64,000 nucleotides of DNA, taken from positions 39,650 through 103,649 of the forward strand of contig NZ_CANMFF010000017.1 in assembly GCF_947497005.1 (NCBI RefSeq), read 5' to 3'. The position numbers and the translations under genes were made by a program. The notes under the pieces were generated by a model. That model made no database searches. It saw only the letters and a list, made by a program, of their open reading frames with translations, and was not told the DNA's origin. This document shows positions 39,693 through 48,244 of the stretch, piece after piece (position 1 is the stretch's first letter; every line of letters starts with the position of its first letter). This DNA is from an uncultured Ruegeria sp. GTDB lineage: Bacteria; Pseudomonadota; Alphaproteobacteria; Rhodobacterales; Rhodobacteraceae.

Positions 39693-42549
39693 CCGCCGTG
39701 CGGCGGGCGGGCGCATCGACCGAAACCAGCCTTTGCGATTTACCTTCAATGGCAATTCTTATGAAGGGTTCGAGGGCGACACGCTGGCCTCGGCTTTGCT
39801 GGCAAACGGTGTGCGCGTCACCGCTCGCAGTTTCAAGTACCATCGCCCGCGCGGTATTATGGGGCACGGACCCGAGGAACCGGCAACATTGGTTGAGCTG
39901 GACGGCGAGGATGCCTCGGGCAACCGTCCGGCGACAACGGTGCCGCTGCGCGAAGGTCTAAATGCGCGCTCGGTCAATTGCTGGCCATCGCCCGAATTCG
40001 ACCTGGGTGGAGTTAATCAGTTGTTTGCTCGGTTTATTCCCGCAGGGTTTTACTACAAGACGTTCAAATGGCCCAACTGGCACCTGTTCGAGCCATCGAT
40101 CCGCATGGCAGCCGGTCTGGCCGCCGCTCCATTCAAACCTCCGTCCAAGGGACATTTCGAAGCCCGCTATGCCCATGCCGAAGTTCTGATCGCCGGGGCA
40201 GGTCCAGCCGGGTTGAAGGCAGCGCTTGACGCCGCACGCGCAGGCAAGCGGGTGTTTTTGGCGGATGAGGGGACCGAGGCGGGCGGCAGCCTGCTCAACC
40301 GGAACCTGACCATCAGCGGTCGCCCGGCCATGGATTGGGTGGCGGACGCGGTGGCCGAGTTGCACGGGATGCAGAATGTGACTCATCTGCAGAACGCAAC
40401 TGTCTGGGCTTATCGCGAGCACAATCTTCTTATCGTTAATGAGCGCGCGCCTGAACAGGGCTCGATCCTCGAGCGCAGTTGGCGGGTTCGCGCAGCTGAG
40501 GTGGTCCTCGCCACGGGCGCCACGGAACGCGCGATGGTCTTTGGCGGAAATGATCGCCCCGGCGTGATGCTTGCCTCTTCGGTTCAGGCCTATGTCAATC
40601 GCTGGGCTGTCAATGTGGGCACGCGCGTCGCCCTGTTTACCAACAACAACAGCGCCTATGCAGTTGCCGCTGACCTGGCGGCCGCAGGCATCATCGTGAC
40701 CGCGATATTGGATAGTCGCGAGCATATCCCCAAAGAAGCGTTGGATCTGGTCCCTGGCTTGCCAGTGCATCCCGCGACAGTTGCTGCAGGTATGTTTGGA
40801 CATAAACGCGTTCGTGCAGTACTGGCCGCTCCGTTATCCGGGGGCGCATCCAAATGGATTAAATGTGATGTGTTGGCCCATTCTGGTGGCTGGAACCCGA
40901 CGGTGCATCTGTGGTCGCAATCCCGCAGCACTTTGCAGTTTGACGAGGATTTGGCGGCATTTGTGCCCGATCAGGCGGTGCAGCCCTGTCGGGCCGTGGG
41001 CGCGGCAGCCGGTGATCTGACGCTGGATCGGATCATCGATGGCGGCGAAGATTCGGCCTATGGGATCGAGCCGCTGTGGCGGGTGGACGTTCCGGGGCAA
41101 CGCGGCAAAGCGTTTCTGGACATTCAGAATGATGTCACCGTCAGCGATGTTCATCTCGCCCTGCGTGAAGGCTATGACAATGTCGAACATGTCAAACGTT
41201 ACACGACAGGCGGCATGGGCATCGATCAGGGAAAAACCGGTAACATCAACATCATCGGCACCGTCGCGTTGCAAAAGGGTCTGCCGCTGCAAGAAGTTGG
41301 AACCACCACTTTTCGTTCGCCATATACGCCTGTGTCCTTCGGTGCGATTGGCGGTCTGCGCGAGGGTTGGGGGCTGTTTCCCTATCGCCACACGCCTGTG
41401 ACCCAGTGGAACAAGGATAATGGCGCGGTCATGTATGAAGCGGGTGCCCGCTGGCGGCGGCCAGGATATTTCCCCAAATCTGGTGAAGGCTTGCAGGATG
41501 CGGTGAGCCGCGAATGCCGCGCGGTGCGTGAAGGCGTTAGTGTCTACGATGGTTCTCCGCTCGGCACATTCGAGTTGAAGGGGCGGGACGTTCCGCGATT
41601 CCTCGATTTCATCTATTCCAACATCATGTCCAACCTGAAACCCGGCGAGGGGCGCTATGGGTTGATGCTGTCCGAGGATGGCTTGATCCTGGATGACGGC
41701 GTGGCCTTTCGGCTGGATGAACACCGCTGGCTGATCTCAACCTCGACCGGTCACGCCGATGCAGTAAACCAGCACATGGAAAAACTACTGCAGACTGAGT
41801 TCCCGGACTGGCAGGTGATGATCACGACCGTCACCAGCCAATGGAACAATGCCACCATTTGCGGACCCAAAGCGCGCGAGGTGATGCAGGCGCTTGACAC
41901 CGACATTGACCTCTCGCCCCAATCCTTCCCGTTCATGTCCTTCCGCGAAGGCGCCGTCGCGGGGCTCCCGGCGCGGGTGGTTCGGGTCAGTTTTACCGGT
42001 GAGCTGTCATTTGAGATCAACGTCGCCCCTCGTCACATGGCCGAGCTTTGGGATAAAGTGATGGAGGCGGGCGCACCCTTTGAAATCCTGCCGGTCGGTT
42101 CAGAATCGAGCCATGTGCTGCGGGTGGAAAAGGGTTTTCTATCACTTGGGCACGAGGTTGACGGAACTGTCGATGCGTATGATCTGGGCATGGGTTGGGT
42201 CATGTCGAAGAAAAAGTCCGATTATCTGGGCAAACGCTCGATCGAGTTGCGCCGGTCGGGCGGTGGTAAGCGGCACGAGCTTGTCGGGATATTGCCGGTT
42301 GACCCAAACCAGAAAATCCCCGAAGGCGCTCCCCTGACGCCCGGAGGCCGGAAAGAGGCCACCGAAGGTCTGGTCACCGCCTGTGTCTGGAGTGTGGTGA
42401 ATGACCACTGGGTCGGGTTGGCACTGTTGGAAAATGGTCACGCGCGACAGGGCGAAACCGCCCATGTGCGACTGAAGAAGAATGTGATCCCGGTGACGGT
42501 GACGAAACCGGTGTTCCACGATCCCGAAGGTAAGCTGCTGAGGTCCTGA
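39679..42549 (+). CDS. soxA: Sarcosine oxidase alpha subunit
   Basis: A 956-aa subunit with an N-terminal ferredoxin-like domain (about 1-100; FNGNSYEGFEGDTLASALLAN), an NAD/FAD-binding domain (GAGPAGLKAALDAARAGKR near 174-192), a disulphide-oxidoreductase-like middle, and a C-terminal aminomethyltransferase (GcvT-like) domain from about 590 that binds tetrahydrofolate. The start at 39679 (MAQSNRRAAGG) overlaps soxD by 14 bp. The order soxB-D-A-G is canonical for the heterotetrameric enzyme. Confidence 0.95.
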   Translation: MAQSNRRAAGGRIDRNQPLRFTFNGNSYEGFEGDTLASALLANGVRVTARSFKYHRPRGIMGHGPEEPATLVELDGEDASGNRPATTVPLREGLNARSVNCWPSPEFDLGGVNQLFARFIPAGFYYKTFKWPNWHLFEPSIRMAAGLAAAPFKPPSKGHFEARYAHAEVLIAGAGPAGLKAALDAARAGKRVFLADEGTEAGGSLLNRNLTISGRPAMDWVADAVAELHGMQNVTHLQNATVWAYREHNLLIVNERAPEQGSILERSWRVRAAEVVLATGATERAMVFGGNDRPGVMLASSVQAYVNRWAVNVGTRVALFTNNNSAYAVAADLAAAGIIVTAILDSREHIPKEALDLVPGLPVHPATVAAGMFGHKRVRAVLAAPLSGGASKWIKCDVLAHSGGWNPTVHLWSQSRSTLQFDEDLAAFVPDQAVQPCRAVGAAAGDLTLDRIIDGGEDSAYGIEPLWRVDVPGQRGKAFLDIQNDVTVSDVHLALREGYDNVEHVKRYTTGGMGIDQGKTGNINIIGTVALQKGLPLQEVGTTTFRSPYTPVSFGAIGGLREGWGLFPYRHTPVTQWNKDNGAVMYEAGARWRRPGYFPKSGEGLQDAVSRECRAVREGVSVYDGSPLGTFELKGRDVPRFLDFIYSNIMSNLKPGEGRYGLMLSEDGLILDDGVAFRLDEHRWLISTSTGHADAVNQHMEKLLQTEFPDWQVMITTVTSQWNNATICGPKAREVMQALDTDIDLSPQSFPFMSFREGAVAGLPARVVRVSFTGELSFEINVAPRHMAELWDKVMEAGAPFEILPVGSESSHVLRVEKGFLSLGHEVDGTVDAYDLGMGWVMSKKKSDYLGKRSIELRRSGGGKRHELVGILPVDPNQKIPEGAPLTPGGRKEATEGLVTACVWSVVNDHWVGLALLENGHARQGETAHVRLKKNVIPVTVTKPVFHDPEGKLLRS

Positions 42550-42550
42550 G

Positions 42551-43048
42551 ATGAGCTATGATGTCACGTTTCAACGCTGCGGGATAAGCGCGCTGTTTGA
42601 CCTCAAAGGGGCTGTGGATGCGGTTGAAGCCTGGGTTGGCGACGCGCTGCCGGACTTTCCGGATCGCCCCAATTACCGCACCGGAAAAGATGGCAAAGAG
42701 CTGTTCTTCATCGGCCGCGATCATTGGCTGGCGCGCGCGCCGCTGGAACAGGAAGTCGCGCTGGAAGCCCGGTTGAAACCCACGGATTGCCCGGTGGATA
42801 TCAGCATTGTCCGGGTCTCGGATACCACAACCTTTTTTCGTGTGACCGGACCTGATGCAGGCGAGATCTTGGCGATTGCCTGCCCTCTGGACCTGCATGA
42901 CAGCATGTTCGACGCCGAGGCCGTCACCTATACCGAGGTTTTCGGCCTCAAGGCTTTGGTGATGCGGTGCAAAGATGGAATAGAATTCGGTGTCGAACAG
43001 AGCTTTGCAGATATGATCGAAGAGTATCTGTCCCGCGCAACCGCTTAA
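42551..43048 (+). CDS. soxG: Sarcosine oxidase gamma subunit
   Basis: A 165-aa GcvT-like subunit that follows soxA after 1 bp. Its typical middle section is CPVDISIVRVSDTTTFFRVTGPDAGEIL. It completes the heterotetramer. The genes often found next in other genomes (purU, folD) are not here; a RidA gene follows instead. Confidence 0.92.
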   Translation: MSYDVTFQRCGISALFDLKGAVDAVEAWVGDALPDFPDRPNYRTGKDGKELFFIGRDHWLARAPLEQEVALEARLKPTDCPVDISIVRVSDTTTFFRVTGPDAGEILAIACPLDLHDSMFDAEAVTYTEVFGLKALVMRCKDGIEFGVEQSFADMIEEYLSRATA

Positions 43049-43061
43049 GGAGACCATCGCC

Positions 43062-43478
43062 ATGGCTCGAACACATATTCATAAGTACCAGACCCGCTAT
43101 CATGCGCAGGCAACGTATTCCAAAGCCATTCGCGCCCGGGGTGATTTTGTCTTCATGCAGGGGCAGGTGGGTACACTGCTGGATGGCACGTTGATTGGAG
43201 AAGGGGACCCCGGTGCGCAGGCAGATCAGGCTTGCCGCAATATTCAGCAATGGATGGAAGAAGCCGGAGGCAGTTTGGCCGATGTCTGCAAACTGACGGT
43301 CTATGTCACCGACATCTCATACCGACCCGCCGTGTACGAAGCGATCAATCGCCGGTTCGAAGGCGTGCATCACTGTTCGACCGGCGTGGTCGTTCAAGGT
43401 CTGGCCGATCCGTCGCTGCTGGTCGAGATCGACGCGATGGCTGTCATCGATGATGATGAATCGAGCACCTCTGGCTGA
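43062..43478 (+). CDS. RidA-family enamine/imine deaminase
   Basis: A 138-aa RidA/YjgF/UK114 protein. The arginine of the RidA active site is not clearly placed, but the segments GDFVFMQGQVGT, LADVCKLTVYVTDISY and LLVEIDAMAVID are typical. Such proteins hydrolyse reactive imines produced by amine oxidases and PLP enzymes, which fits directly behind sarcosine oxidase (13-bp gap). It ends the likely co-transcribed set. Confidence 0.88.
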   Translation: MARTHIHKYQTRYHAQATYSKAIRARGDFVFMQGQVGTLLDGTLIGEGDPGAQADQACRNIQQWMEEAGGSLADVCKLTVYVTDISYRPAVYEAINRRFEGVHHCSTGVVVQGLADPSLLVEIDAMAVIDDDESSTSG

Positions 43479-43569
43479 GGATATCTGCGTTATCCGGTAT
43501 CGCATTGTGTCGTGCCTCGTGTCATGACACTGTCCGGTCGCACATGTCTGGTTCTGTCTGCGAATTGCA

Positions 43570-44502
43570 ATGCTCTCGACACTCACCTCGATCCTGCCGA
43601 TCTTTCTGATCATCGCACTGGGCCTTGCCCTGCGCAAAGGCGGCATTCCCAGCACCGATTTCTGGAACCTGAATGACAAGCTTGTCTATTGGGTTCTAAT
43701 GCCTTGCCTTTTGTTCAGCAAAATCTCGTTGTCGCCTTTGGACAAGTCAGCGCTGGGTCTTTATTCATTGGCCATTTTAGGTGGATTTGTTGCGGCACTC
43801 GTGTTTGCAATTCTGGCGACCCGTCTGATGGGTTTTGCGCCACCTCAGGCGACCTCGATCCTTCAGGGGAGCGCGCGGCACAATTCATTCATCGGCCTTG
43901 CACTTGCGGCGAACCTGTTTGGTCCGGCTGCGCTGGATATTGCAATTCTGGCGACTGCTATTCTGGTGCCCACCACAAATATCGTGATGGTCGTTTTGAT
44001 GGTCGGCGCGCTGAAAAGCGACCGGGCCAACAGCCTGCTCGTTGCCATCCTGCGTGAACTGGCGCGCAATCCTTATGTGATCTCGATCTTTCTGGCGGTG
44101 TGCGCGAACCAGTTGGTCGGCGACAGGATTGCCGTTGTGCATGATGTGACGGATGTTCTTGGGGCTGGGGCGTTACCGATCACTCTGCTTGCTGTCGGGG
44201 CCAATCTGAGAGTTCGCGCCATGGCTGCCAGCACATTGCCCCTGATCCTGGCTTTTGCCGGAAAGATGGTTGTCTTCCCCTTGGCTGTACTGGTGATTGG
44301 ATTACTCGTGGGATTGCCGAGGGACGTTTTACAGATCGCTGTGGTTTATTCGGTTGTCCCGACCGGAGCCTCTTCTTACACGTTGGCCAAGCAATTGGGT
44401 GGGGACGCGCCATTGATGGCGGCCATCGTGACGCTGCAAACACTGATTGCGGCTATCAGCATACCGGTGTCGCTTGCTGTGTTGCTCCCGCTGATTCCGT
44501 AA
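43570..44502 (+). CDS. AEC-family (auxin efflux carrier-like) transporter
   Basis: A 310-aa inner-membrane protein with about ten helices. Typical features are the N-terminal LTSILPIFLIIALGLALRKGG and the segment LLAVGANL. AEC members transport small carboxylates such as malonate or malate; direction here is unknown. It follows RidA by 91 bp and converges with the amidase gene (10-bp gap). Confidence 0.88.
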   Translation: MLSTLTSILPIFLIIALGLALRKGGIPSTDFWNLNDKLVYWVLMPCLLFSKISLSPLDKSALGLYSLAILGGFVAALVFAILATRLMGFAPPQATSILQGSARHNSFIGLALAANLFGPAALDIAILATAILVPTTNIVMVVLMVGALKSDRANSLLVAILRELARNPYVISIFLAVCANQLVGDRIAVVHDVTDVLGAGALPITLLAVGANLRVRAMAASTLPLILAFAGKMVVFPLAVLVIGLLVGLPRDVLQIAVVYSVVPTGASSYTLAKQLGGDAPLMAAIVTLQTLIAAISIPVSLAVLLPLIP

Positions 44503-44512
44503 CCAGACGTCG

Positions 44513-45799
44513 TTAACGCGCCAGGATGCCGTGTACCCAGGATGCGATATCCAACAGGCGGGAATCGTCGCCTTTCCGACCGATCAGTTGAAAGCCCAAA
44601 GGCAACCCTTTCTGATCTGCCCCGAACGGCAGCGCGACCGAGGGCACCTGCAACAGGTTCCACATCCGTGAATAGAGCGGGTCTCCGGTGGCTTCCAACC
44701 CTTCTGGTGCCGGACCCGGTGCGGATGGTACCAGCAATGCGTCCGTGTCCCGGAACAACTGGTCCAGCATCGCGCCCGCACGATCCCGCAGCGTCAGAGC
44801 GGCGCGATATTCGGTATCGCTGACCGCCATCCCGTTTTTGATCAGCGCGTGGAATTGCGGGCTGATGCCCGGGACGCCTATGGTGTATTCGGTGGCACGC
44901 AGACGGGCGGCTTCGTACCCCATGACTGTGATCTGAGCTTGCGTCAGGTCCGCGAAGATCGGTGGATGAGCGATTTCTCCGGTGTCGGCGCCCTCGGCAG
45001 CAATCACAGACAGAGCGCGCGTGCAGGTATCGCGCATCGCGACTGAACCGTCCTGCCAATACGGACCACGCATCAGGCTGATGCGGGGCAGAGCCTCGTC
45101 ATCAAAATTGGATGGGGGCGGCAACGCGGTGCCACGCAGCACGGCATCGCTCAGCACCAGATCGCGAGGGTCGCGGGCCAGAACGCCCAATGTATCCAGG
45201 TTCTGGGACAGGCCCATGACACCGGTCAGATCGAACCGCCCGGTTGTGGGCTTGAACCCGCAGACGCCGCAATAAGCGGCAGGGCGGATCAGAGACGCCG
45301 CAGTTTGGGAGCCAAAACCCAACGGAGACATGAAATCGGCCACCGCCGCTGCGGACCCTGAAGACGACCCACCGGGCGTGTGCGCGGGGTTGGCCGGGTT
45401 GGCGGTTTTTCCTGGGTGGAAATAGGCGAATTCAGTGGTCACGGTCTTACCGATCGGAATAGCACCTGCATTCAGAAAGGCTTGTACACAGTCGGCGTTC
45501 CGATCAGGTTGGCGATCCGCATACAGGTCGCTGCCCCAACCGGTCGGCATGTCATCGGTGTCGATGATATCCTTGATGACAAATGGCACGCCATGAAGCG
45601 GCCCACCAACGAGGAGTGCATTGGCGGCCTTGGCCCGCTTCATGGCGCGTTCTGCATCGAGGGTCTGAAAGGCCCCGATGACCGGTTCACGCTCTGAAAT
45701 CCTGTCCAGATGGTCCGCCATCACTTCGGATGGTCTCACATCGCCTGACCGGATCATTTTGGCGAGCTCATGGGCGGAACGATGGTTCAGCCGCGTCAT
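44513..45799 (-). CDS. Amidase-signature family hydrolase
   Basis: A 428-aa amidase with the catalytic Ser-cisSer-Lys triad: K76 (FVIKDII), S145 (PGGSSSGSAAAV) and S169 (GSQTAASLIRP). It would hydrolyse a C-N amide bond of a small substrate. The ATG overlaps the stop of the DUF1116 gene by 4 bp, tying it to the minus-strand operon that begins at 52.1 kb. It is the last gene of that operon. Confidence 0.92.
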   Translation of the reverse strand: MTRLNHRSAHELAKMIRSGDVRPSEVMADHLDRISEREPVIGAFQTLDAERAMKRAKAANALLVGGPLHGVPFVIKDIIDTDDMPTGWGSDLYADRQPDRNADCVQAFLNAGAIPIGKTVTTEFAYFHPGKTANPANPAHTPGGSSSGSAAAVADFMSPLGFGSQTAASLIRPAAYCGVCGFKPTTGRFDLTGVMGLSQNLDTLGVLARDPRDLVLSDAVLRGTALPPPSNFDDEALPRISLMRGPYWQDGSVAMRDTCTRALSVIAAEGADTGEIAHPPIFADLTQAQITVMGYEAARLRATEYTIGVPGISPQFHALIKNGMAVSDTEYRAALTLRDRAGAMLDQLFRDTDALLVPSAPGPAPEGLEATGDPLYSRMWNLLQVPSVALPFGADQKGLPLGFQLIGRKGDDSRLLDIASWVHGILAR

Positions 45800-46986
45800 G
45801 CTTCCAGCGCTTCCAATGCGTCTTGGAATGGTGTGACGGGCATGTCATATATGCCCCCGCCCAAACGTCCGGCTTCGCCCAGGCGGTCGAGAATGCCCAA
45901 GCCGATCACGGGCCCAGATCCTTGCGAAACTGCGCCGCGTGCGGTGCTGCCCAGTTTCACATTCATCGCGCGGAAATAAGGGTGGGTTCCGACCGAAAGT
46001 CCGGACATGCGCGCCTGTGCGTCCTCGGGCAGATAGGCCCCCAACCCCTTTTTCTGCTCGGGGCTCAGATCAATGGCCATAGCGCCCAGGCCAAACGCTT
46101 CGACGACGGCACTGTCACCGATGGCGCCAAGCGCCCGGTCCGTTGGCAGGTCCACGTCAAACGTACCTTTGGGAGGGCTGGCCGGGATCGTAAACCACTG
46201 TCCCGGCAGGCCTGAGATCTGGATGCCTGTCTCGCGCCCGTTGCCGCCGGCGGCGGTGACGAAGCTTGAGCCCTCAACCCCTTCGGCCAGTATCATCATG
46301 CATTTGGTCGCCGCCATCCACAGGTTGAGAAACAGCGAAGGCGAGCTGTCCATGAAAGCCAGCACGTCGTCGTCCGTTATCCCACCGGGCGTTCGGTCCT
46401 TGAGCTCGGCGATCAGCGCTTGCGCGGCCACAGGCGTTCGCCCGTGGCAATCATCCCCGCCCATCAGGCCGATCACGGCCAGCGGGACCAGCGCAATCCC
46501 TTCGGCGATCCCTTTCTCCAGCACATCCAGAAACCGGGTGTTGAGCCAGCGGATATGGTCCAGCACCGCCCCGGACCGCAGACCCAGCCGCATGGCCGGG
46601 CGGCTGCCCGCGTTGATCGGGGCGTATACCCGCTGCTGTCCGCGCCAGGCGTCGTAAACCGTGTGCAGCGGCATATCTGCCGAGACCACGGCGGCCAGCG
46701 GTGTCACAACATCATGATCCTGTGCCGGTTTCAGAAGGATTTCACCTGCGTCAATCATCGCTTCGGCCTGATCGAAATCCCGCGCCAGACCCTGCCAGAC
46801 TGCTGCAACGCAGGCAGAATTCAGAATCGGCGTGGTGATCTGATCCGGGCTGGCAAAGGCGGGGCCTGCGTGCAGCAGGATATTGTCGTCCAGTCCCAGC
46901 GCCTCGGACGCCGTGTTGAACCGGTTCCAGACCGGTTGGGTCACCATGGCCTTGTCGAATGCCAGCCGATCTGCGGCGTGCAGCAT
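45796..46986 (-). CDS. DUF1116 (YlbE/AllG-like) family protein
   Basis: A 396-aa protein. Diagnostic segments are LVPLAVIGLMGGDDCHGRTPVAAQALI, FMDSSPSLFLNLWMAATKCMM and SSFVTAAGGNGRETGIQISGLPGQWFT, which fit DUF1116. In enterobacteria the related YlbE/AllG belongs to oxamate carbamoyltransferase with FdrA partners; no FdrA-like gene is found here. The start at 46986 shares its A with the preceding stop (TGATG). In this operon it may act on a carbamoyl or amide intermediate, but that is inference. Confidence 0.75.
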   Translation of the reverse strand: MLHAADRLAFDKAMVTQPVWNRFNTASEALGLDDNILLHAGPAFASPDQITTPILNSACVAAVWQGLARDFDQAEAMIDAGEILLKPAQDHDVVTPLAAVVSADMPLHTVYDAWRGQQRVYAPINAGSRPAMRLGLRSGAVLDHIRWLNTRFLDVLEKGIAEGIALVPLAVIGLMGGDDCHGRTPVAAQALIAELKDRTPGGITDDDVLAFMDSSPSLFLNLWMAATKCMMILAEGVEGSSFVTAAGGNGRETGIQISGLPGQWFTIPASPPKGTFDVDLPTDRALGAIGDSAVVEAFGLGAMAIDLSPEQKKGLGAYLPEDAQARMSGLSVGTHPYFRAMNVKLGSTARGAVSQGSGPVIGLGILDRLGEAGRLGGGIYDMPVTPFQDALEALEA

Positions 46987-47612
46987 CAGGTATCCTCCGG
47001 CGGAATGATCCATGTTTCCGAGAAATACAGGAACGCGGATGTCGTCTCGTACCCGGCCTGCACCCGCGTGCCCAGTTCGCCCGGCAAGGCGCGGCCATTC
47101 ACGATGATCTGCGCCGAATGGGCGGGCACCAGCAGCGAGAACATGTTCTGCTCGCCCGAGGCGACCTCGTGCGGGGACAGTTCCAGCGCGCGGGGTGGCT
47201 CGAACCCTTCCCAGACCAACTCGACCGTCAGGTTCTCACCCACGATGGTCTCAGTATAGCGATGGCTCATCGGATCACCGGACGTGCGCACTACCTGCGC
47301 GCCGATCTCCGGCAGGGTGGCAAAGGCCGGGGCGTTGGCGAAGGCGGCCAGTTTGCTGATGAAATTGGTCTTCAGAAACGCCGTTAACTCGGGATTGTCG
47401 CTGAGGATCACATTCGGAGCCTCCGCTGGTCCGTCCACCTGATCCGGCGTTCCGTAGAGCAGCAACATCTGACCCTGACCCACCGGTGACCAGGCCACCC
47501 GAAAAAACAATGCCATGGCCGAGAAGTTGTCATTCTCGTCGTTCAACAGGATGCCCGGGTTCTCGCCGGTCCAGTCGACGATGCCGGGGGTGATCGGTTC
47601 GTTCAAAGGCAT
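46986..47612 (-). CDS. Uncharacterised ~210-aa protein, paralogue B of a tandem pair
   Basis: A 208-aa soluble protein without signal or membrane segments, clearly homologous to the next gene upstream. Shared blocks are VDW(S/T)GENPGI at the N-terminus, LFFRV-x2-SP-x-G-x-G, GTPDQ, AP-N-(V/L)-I, RY(T/S)ET in the middle, SAQ(I/V)(I/V)(V/I)NG-x2-LPG, and the C-terminal SETW-x2-P-x-ED. I do not recognise the family. The start shares its A with the upstream stop (TGATG), and the stop is likewise shared with DUF1116, so all are translated together. It may form a heterodimer with its paralogue. Confidence 0.8.
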   Translation of the reverse strand: MPLNEPITPGIVDWTGENPGILLNDENDNFSAMALFFRVAWSPVGQGQMLLLYGTPDQVDGPAEAPNVILSDNPELTAFLKTNFISKLAAFANAPAFATLPEIGAQVVRTSGDPMSHRYTETIVGENLTVELVWEGFEPPRALELSPHEVASGEQNMFSLLVPAHSAQIIVNGRALPGELGTRVQAGYETTSAFLYFSETWIIPPEDT

Positions 47613-48244
47613 CACAGATCCTCCTGTGGGGTTACCCAGGTTTCCGAGAAGGCCAGAAAGGCGGTCGACATGGTGCGGCCAAAGAACTGGCGGCTTGCGA
47701 CCTGTCCGGGCAAGGGGGTGCCGTTGATGACGACCTGTGCTGACTTGGCCTCTAAAAACACTGAATACATTTCGTGCGCCTTGGTGGCCGAGTTTTCTTT
47801 GGTGACTTCCACAGGCAAAGGCGGGCCCATGTCCTGCCAGATCATCTCGACCGTGACACCCGAGCCGCGCAAGGTTTCGGAATACCGGGTTTTCAGATCG
47901 CCGGGGCGTTTTTCGACGCTGTCACAGTCCAGCCAGCTCATCGTGCCGAGGCCCGCCTTACCAATAAAGGTCGGCATCTTGCTGACCCAGCCATCGACGA
48001 TCCAGCGCATCATGCGCTGGTTGTCGGTCATGATCAGGTTTGGCGCATGCGGCCAGCCCTGCGCCTGATCGGGCGTGCCGAGGATCAGTGCGGCGTGTCC
48101 GCGTCCGTATGGTGACAGAACCACCCGGAAGAACAGCGCCAGCGTGTCATAGTGATCCTGGCCTGGGTCCTGTTTCAGATAGATGCCCGGGTTTTCACCG
48201 GACCAGTCGACCCGGCCGGGATTGTGGGGGGTACGTGCGGTCAT
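47612..48244 (-). CDS. Uncharacterised ~210-aa protein, paralogue A of a tandem pair
   Basis: A 210-aa soluble protein sharing most of its landmarks with the following gene (VDWSGENPGIYL; ALFFRVVLSPYGRGH; GTPDQAQGWPHAPNLIM; RYSETLRGSG; SAQVVINGTPLPG; AFLAFSETWVTP). It has one cysteine (LDCDSV) that the paralogue lacks. The ATG overlaps the Rieske oxygenase stop by 4 bp, which implies a role tied to that enzyme, for instance as an accessory or small subunit in place of the usual beta subunit. No resemblance to the known Rieske beta subunit motif was seen. Confidence 0.8.
   Translation of the reverse strand: MTARTPHNPGRVDWSGENPGIYLKQDPGQDHYDTLALFFRVVLSPYGRGHAALILGTPDQAQGWPHAPNLIMTDNQRMMRWIVDGWVSKMPTFIGKAGLGTMSWLDCDSVEKRPGDLKTRYSETLRGSGVTVEMIWQDMGPPLPVEVTKENSATKAHEMYSVFLEAKSAQVVINGTPLPGQVASRQFFGRTMSTAFLAFSETWVTPQEDL

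Noticed and set aside
38170..43048. Reading the soxBDAG names as sulphur-oxidation genes linked to the soxYZ at 21.7 kb
   Set aside because: The sequences are sarcosine oxidase subunits (FAD, GcvT and zinc motifs); the shared names are a coincidence of nomenclature.
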